NCBI GenBank assembly: GCA_964304625.1
Contig: OZ199839.1
Coordinates: 620,001 to 684,000 of the forward strand
DNA length: 64,000 bases
Source of the DNA: Kudoa neothunni
Taxonomy: Eukaryota > Cnidaria
Direction: 5' to 3'
Under the pieces are notes generated by a model, which was not told where the DNA came from, searched no databases, and was given only the letters and a program-made list of their open reading frames with translations. Shown here piece after piece: positions 61,385 through 64,000 of this stretch (positions are counted from its first letter, which is position 1; each line of letters opens with the position of its first letter). The position numbers and the translations under genes are program-made.

Positions 61385-63338
61385 TTAATCTCTTTCCAAG
61401 ACATTTGAGTACAAAAATTGCAGCTGAAATGCTTCGGCCAGTAGCACAGCTATATCTTCTTCTGTCCAGGTGTGGGTTGGTAGATTTTGGATGAAATAGC
61501 TTACTTCCTAAAACCGCAATTAAGACATTAATAAGAAAAAAATTAAGTGCATCAGCAGACCATATTATTTAATACTGCGATCACAACTAATAAAGCCTAC
61601 TTGAAAATCCTGAAGCCGTACAATGATACTTGAGAATTTTATGAGAAAAGCGGCGCACACAAATAAATGTAGTCGATCAAAATTGCCATTTTCAGACTAA
61701 ACCAACAATTCTCAACCAATCACTCACACCAACTATTACAAAATAGGTGTCCCACAATCGAATAGTGCATTCGATAGGGATCTCCCGAACCAAAATATTA
61801 TTCATCCATCTAAGACTGAATTGGAGAAATTGAATATTGATATCAGTAAGAAATTGATATAAACGCTCTATTATTCACATACAAATAACAAACTACATTA
61901 AGTGACCGCGTACTGTCTGCAAAAGATATAATTTTTTCAAGAAGTCGTACACGTTTTTGAATTCCAGGTTGGTCCGGTGTATAATTATCCTGTATGGATA
62001 TCAGATATGACTACTAATTTAACCCAAGTTTTATCACTTGAATCCCATCTAACAAATGAGAAAATGTCCAATAAATATCTGATTCGACTTGATTTAACTT
62101 TTCGCTGGATAGAAACTTGGAAATATTATCCACATCGTAATTTTTACCTACACACAACAACAATGTGTGTGTGTAATTTTAAATTATTTAACATCTAATA
62201 CAAATTAAATCACCCAAGTATTCATAAAGATAAACTATTAGAAAAGGTGCAATAAGATCGTTGATGCCTTGGACGTAACCACACGCAGGATGGCGAATAG
62301 CCCAAATAAACAACACTCTCTCGTATAACTACATAAGGAACAGATTATAAAATATACCAAATACAGGAGGGATTTTTCACAAAACCCCCATTCTCAAAAA
62401 AACAACAACTGCTCGACCAATTCAATAACCTCAAGATATTAATCAGGAACAAAATTACATCAATTATTTCCTGGTTTTGAAGTAAAACCAAATTGGGATG
62501 GGTTCTCGGTATGTCTATTATAATCTTCAACGACATCGGTTCAGTCAAAAAAATGAATAAAAACAAAAAAGTTGGTTACTTGTCGATAATATTCATCATT
62601 TGCAGAATTGTTTCTATAACAAAAATATTGTTGAACGAAATTTTGGTACTCCTGACGTTTCCTAATCAGAGTATCTTGTTGGTTTTCAATTTTCGCAGGT
62701 ATATACCCCTAGTATAATTTAAAATTAGTAGAATAAAACTTATCATCTTATTAGGTGGTTAGATTGTCAGAAGAATTTGGGTTGAATAAAATACCGTCAA
62801 CATTCTCCAAACTTTACCACGTAAACACCATGGTATTCCGTTCCATGATAATTCCGCAAGAATTTTCATATCGCATGTGGGCAATGACAACAATTGATGA
62901 AATTTTAAATGGTTGTAAGACTCATCATTACACAAATTAACATTGTTTTGTGTGTGTTGATTATTAGTAGACATACTGCTAGAGTTGGCGAGAATTTTTT
63001 CTGTTGACTCTCTAGTCCTATTAATGCTACTTTAATGGAATACCCCGGATGATTAACTCTAATCCTGTAGTATAATAATTTTTACTTTTTCCTCGCTATA
63101 CTAGTATCCCCTGAACAACTATTAAAACTACTCAATATTTGTATTTGATACCGTTTTCTTGCTTTATTTTGTAATGGTCTTTTTCTATATTTTCATGGTT
63201 TTTCGGTGGTACATGAGTTGATATAACATCCAGAGTATATTTATGATTTTTATCGATAGAAGACGCTGTGTTAAATTTTGAACGTCGAATATTTTCCATG
63301 GGGAAATTCCGGTCAAATCCTATATTCTCCAACAACAA
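61385..63338 (-). CDS. TBC1D22: TBC1D22-type Rab GTPase-activating protein
   Basis: Eleven exons read 63338-63152, 63110-63086, 63029-62795, 62708-62580, 62524-62459, 62328-62214, 62147-62038, 61989-61914, 61867-61740, 61696-61601, 61507-61385. They total 1,290 nt (429 residues; human TBC1D22A/B 505-517), all phases agreeing. The first 120 residues are polar and poorly conserved. The TBC domain then opens with LAELSWNGIPWCLRGKVWRM. It carries the arginine finger IIIDIPR (Arg199) and glutamine finger in RHPACGYVQGIND (Gln234), then LLDGIQDNYTPDQPGIQKRV, FSLRWMNNILVREIPIECTI, RLWDTYF and the terminal QNLPTHTWTEEDIAVLLAEA. Both fingers are present, so it should stimulate Rab GTP hydrolysis; the family acts at the Golgi. 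The acceptor of exon 3 is uncertain by up to 12 bp, and upstream exons are possible. Confidence 0.92.
62163..62175. repeat. (TG)n dinucleotide tract
   Basis: Short TG run in a TBC1D22 intron, read as CA repeats just before the 62147 acceptor on the minus strand. Confidence 0.7.
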
Positions 63339-64000
63339 ATTTCAATGTTGTCGACTTAACAAAAGTAAACCAACTAACTAACAATGTTTGTTTTAATGCG
63401 CGTGCGCGAATCAGAACGTCGGTATTTTACGTTTACTCCAAATAGGTTTTAACTTTCTCTGCTCATTCACACCCGATCACCATTGTTTGGTTCTCATTTC
63501 TCAACCTTATAGCTTTATTATTCGAGCTATCTTAATGGATTTCCTAAAGGATATAAACTGGAAATGCAGCATACATACTTAACTGACTATTCATCCTATT
63601 AAAATCGATAAACAATTGGTCGAGTACTGTTGATTGTTTTAGTTGTGGCTCGACTGTCTAAATGTCTAAACGTGTTTGATTATCCGCCGATTAAATTGAC
63701 CTTCTTATTCCTCTATGGGCGATAAATTTGGAATTGTTTTGAGGAACACTGTCTATTTTGTTCACTCTATTATCTAATAAATAGATGGATTATGCTCAAA
63801 CCCTAGTGATGAATTCGGAGTATTTTCTTTTCCATGGATACTAATTAGCTTCTATGGGGACAAGGTGTGGAATTCTTTTGTGGGCCAATGGATGAATATA
63901 TTATTACCATGGAAATAGATACAGTCGTTTCAACCGACCATTCTCAAAATGGTCAAAATAATCCTATCATTGGAAATTAAACAATATTTCCTCAATGAAC
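63339..64000. other. Upstream flank of TBC1D22
   Basis: AT-rich apart from GCGCGTGCGCG at about 63399-63409, 60-70 bp upstream of the first TBC1D22 codon, an NRF1-like site in a promoter position. No gene seen on the right. Confidence 0.45.

Noticed and set aside
1-64000. Retroviral, LTR, Polinton or toxin relics; CRISPR arrays; rRNA
   Set aside because: No paired long direct repeats, reverse transcriptase, integrase, capsid or repeat-spacer pattern was recognised on either strand.

Overview
The window is a piece of a metazoan nuclear genome, very AT-rich and invertebrate-like. Evidence for this: metazoan gene families split by GT-AG introns that are mostly 37-60 bp (one possibly only 28 bp), an ER HSP70 ending in HDEL, RNA polymerase II-type U1 snRNA genes, and many decayed DNA transposons (hAT, pogo/Tigger, piggyBac-like, Merlin/IS1595-like, mariner-like) plus a tRNA-derived SINE. 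I cannot name the phylum. No rRNA, CRISPR, operon or retroviral/LTR element was seen.

Layout. 1-4.1 kb: intergenic, with a tRNA-derived SINE. 4.15-6.17 kb (+): intronless BiP/HSPA5 with an unfolded-protein-response element just upstream. 6.2-12.7 kb: transposon graveyard (hAT MITE ends, an 1.8-kb element with ~110-bp terminal inverted repeats, a Merlin transposase fossil). 12.78-15.36 kb (+): transglutaminase in ten exons. 15.4-17.7 kb: mariner-like MITE and other repeats. 17.7-18.84 kb (-): intronless gene for an unrecognised basic, probably mitochondrial protein. 19-22.5 kb: hAT MITE with intact target-site duplication. 22.57-24.57 kb: a divergent pair of small spliced genes of unknown function. 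24.9-26.8 kb: MITEs. 26.88-34.69 kb (+): a 1,628-residue URB1-like ribosome-biogenesis protein in nine exons, with one 2.5-kb intron among otherwise tiny ones. 34.8-41.2 kb: two piggyBac-like elements and a hAT transposon nested in another hAT end. 41.27-43.25 kb (-): a four-membrane-segment protein with a large, repeat-bearing extracellular loop and no family I recognise. 45.67-47.63 kb: pogo/Tigger fossil. 48.98-50.15 kb: two hAT MITEs. 50.7-51.4 kb: two U1 snRNA genes head to head. 53.5-53.9 kb: a second IS1595/Merlin-like transposase. 54.7-60.2 kb (+): TFIP11 in 17 exons. 61.39-63.34 kb (-): TBC1D22 RabGAP in 11 exons, tail to tail with TFIP11.

The multi-exon models were built by hand from splice signals and reading phase; each sums to a whole number of codons, an independent check on the exon chains. 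Several genes meet functionally in RNA biology: TFIP11 (spliceosome disassembly), U1 snRNA (5' splice-site recognition) and URB1 (60S ribosome assembly). The rest are housekeeping (BiP, TBC1D22) or extracellular/membrane (transglutaminase, four-span protein). The most unusual item is the inverted U1 pair. One copy carries an altered splice-site-recognition sequence, yet both keep covarying stems, in a genome whose donor sites look relaxed at the last exon base.
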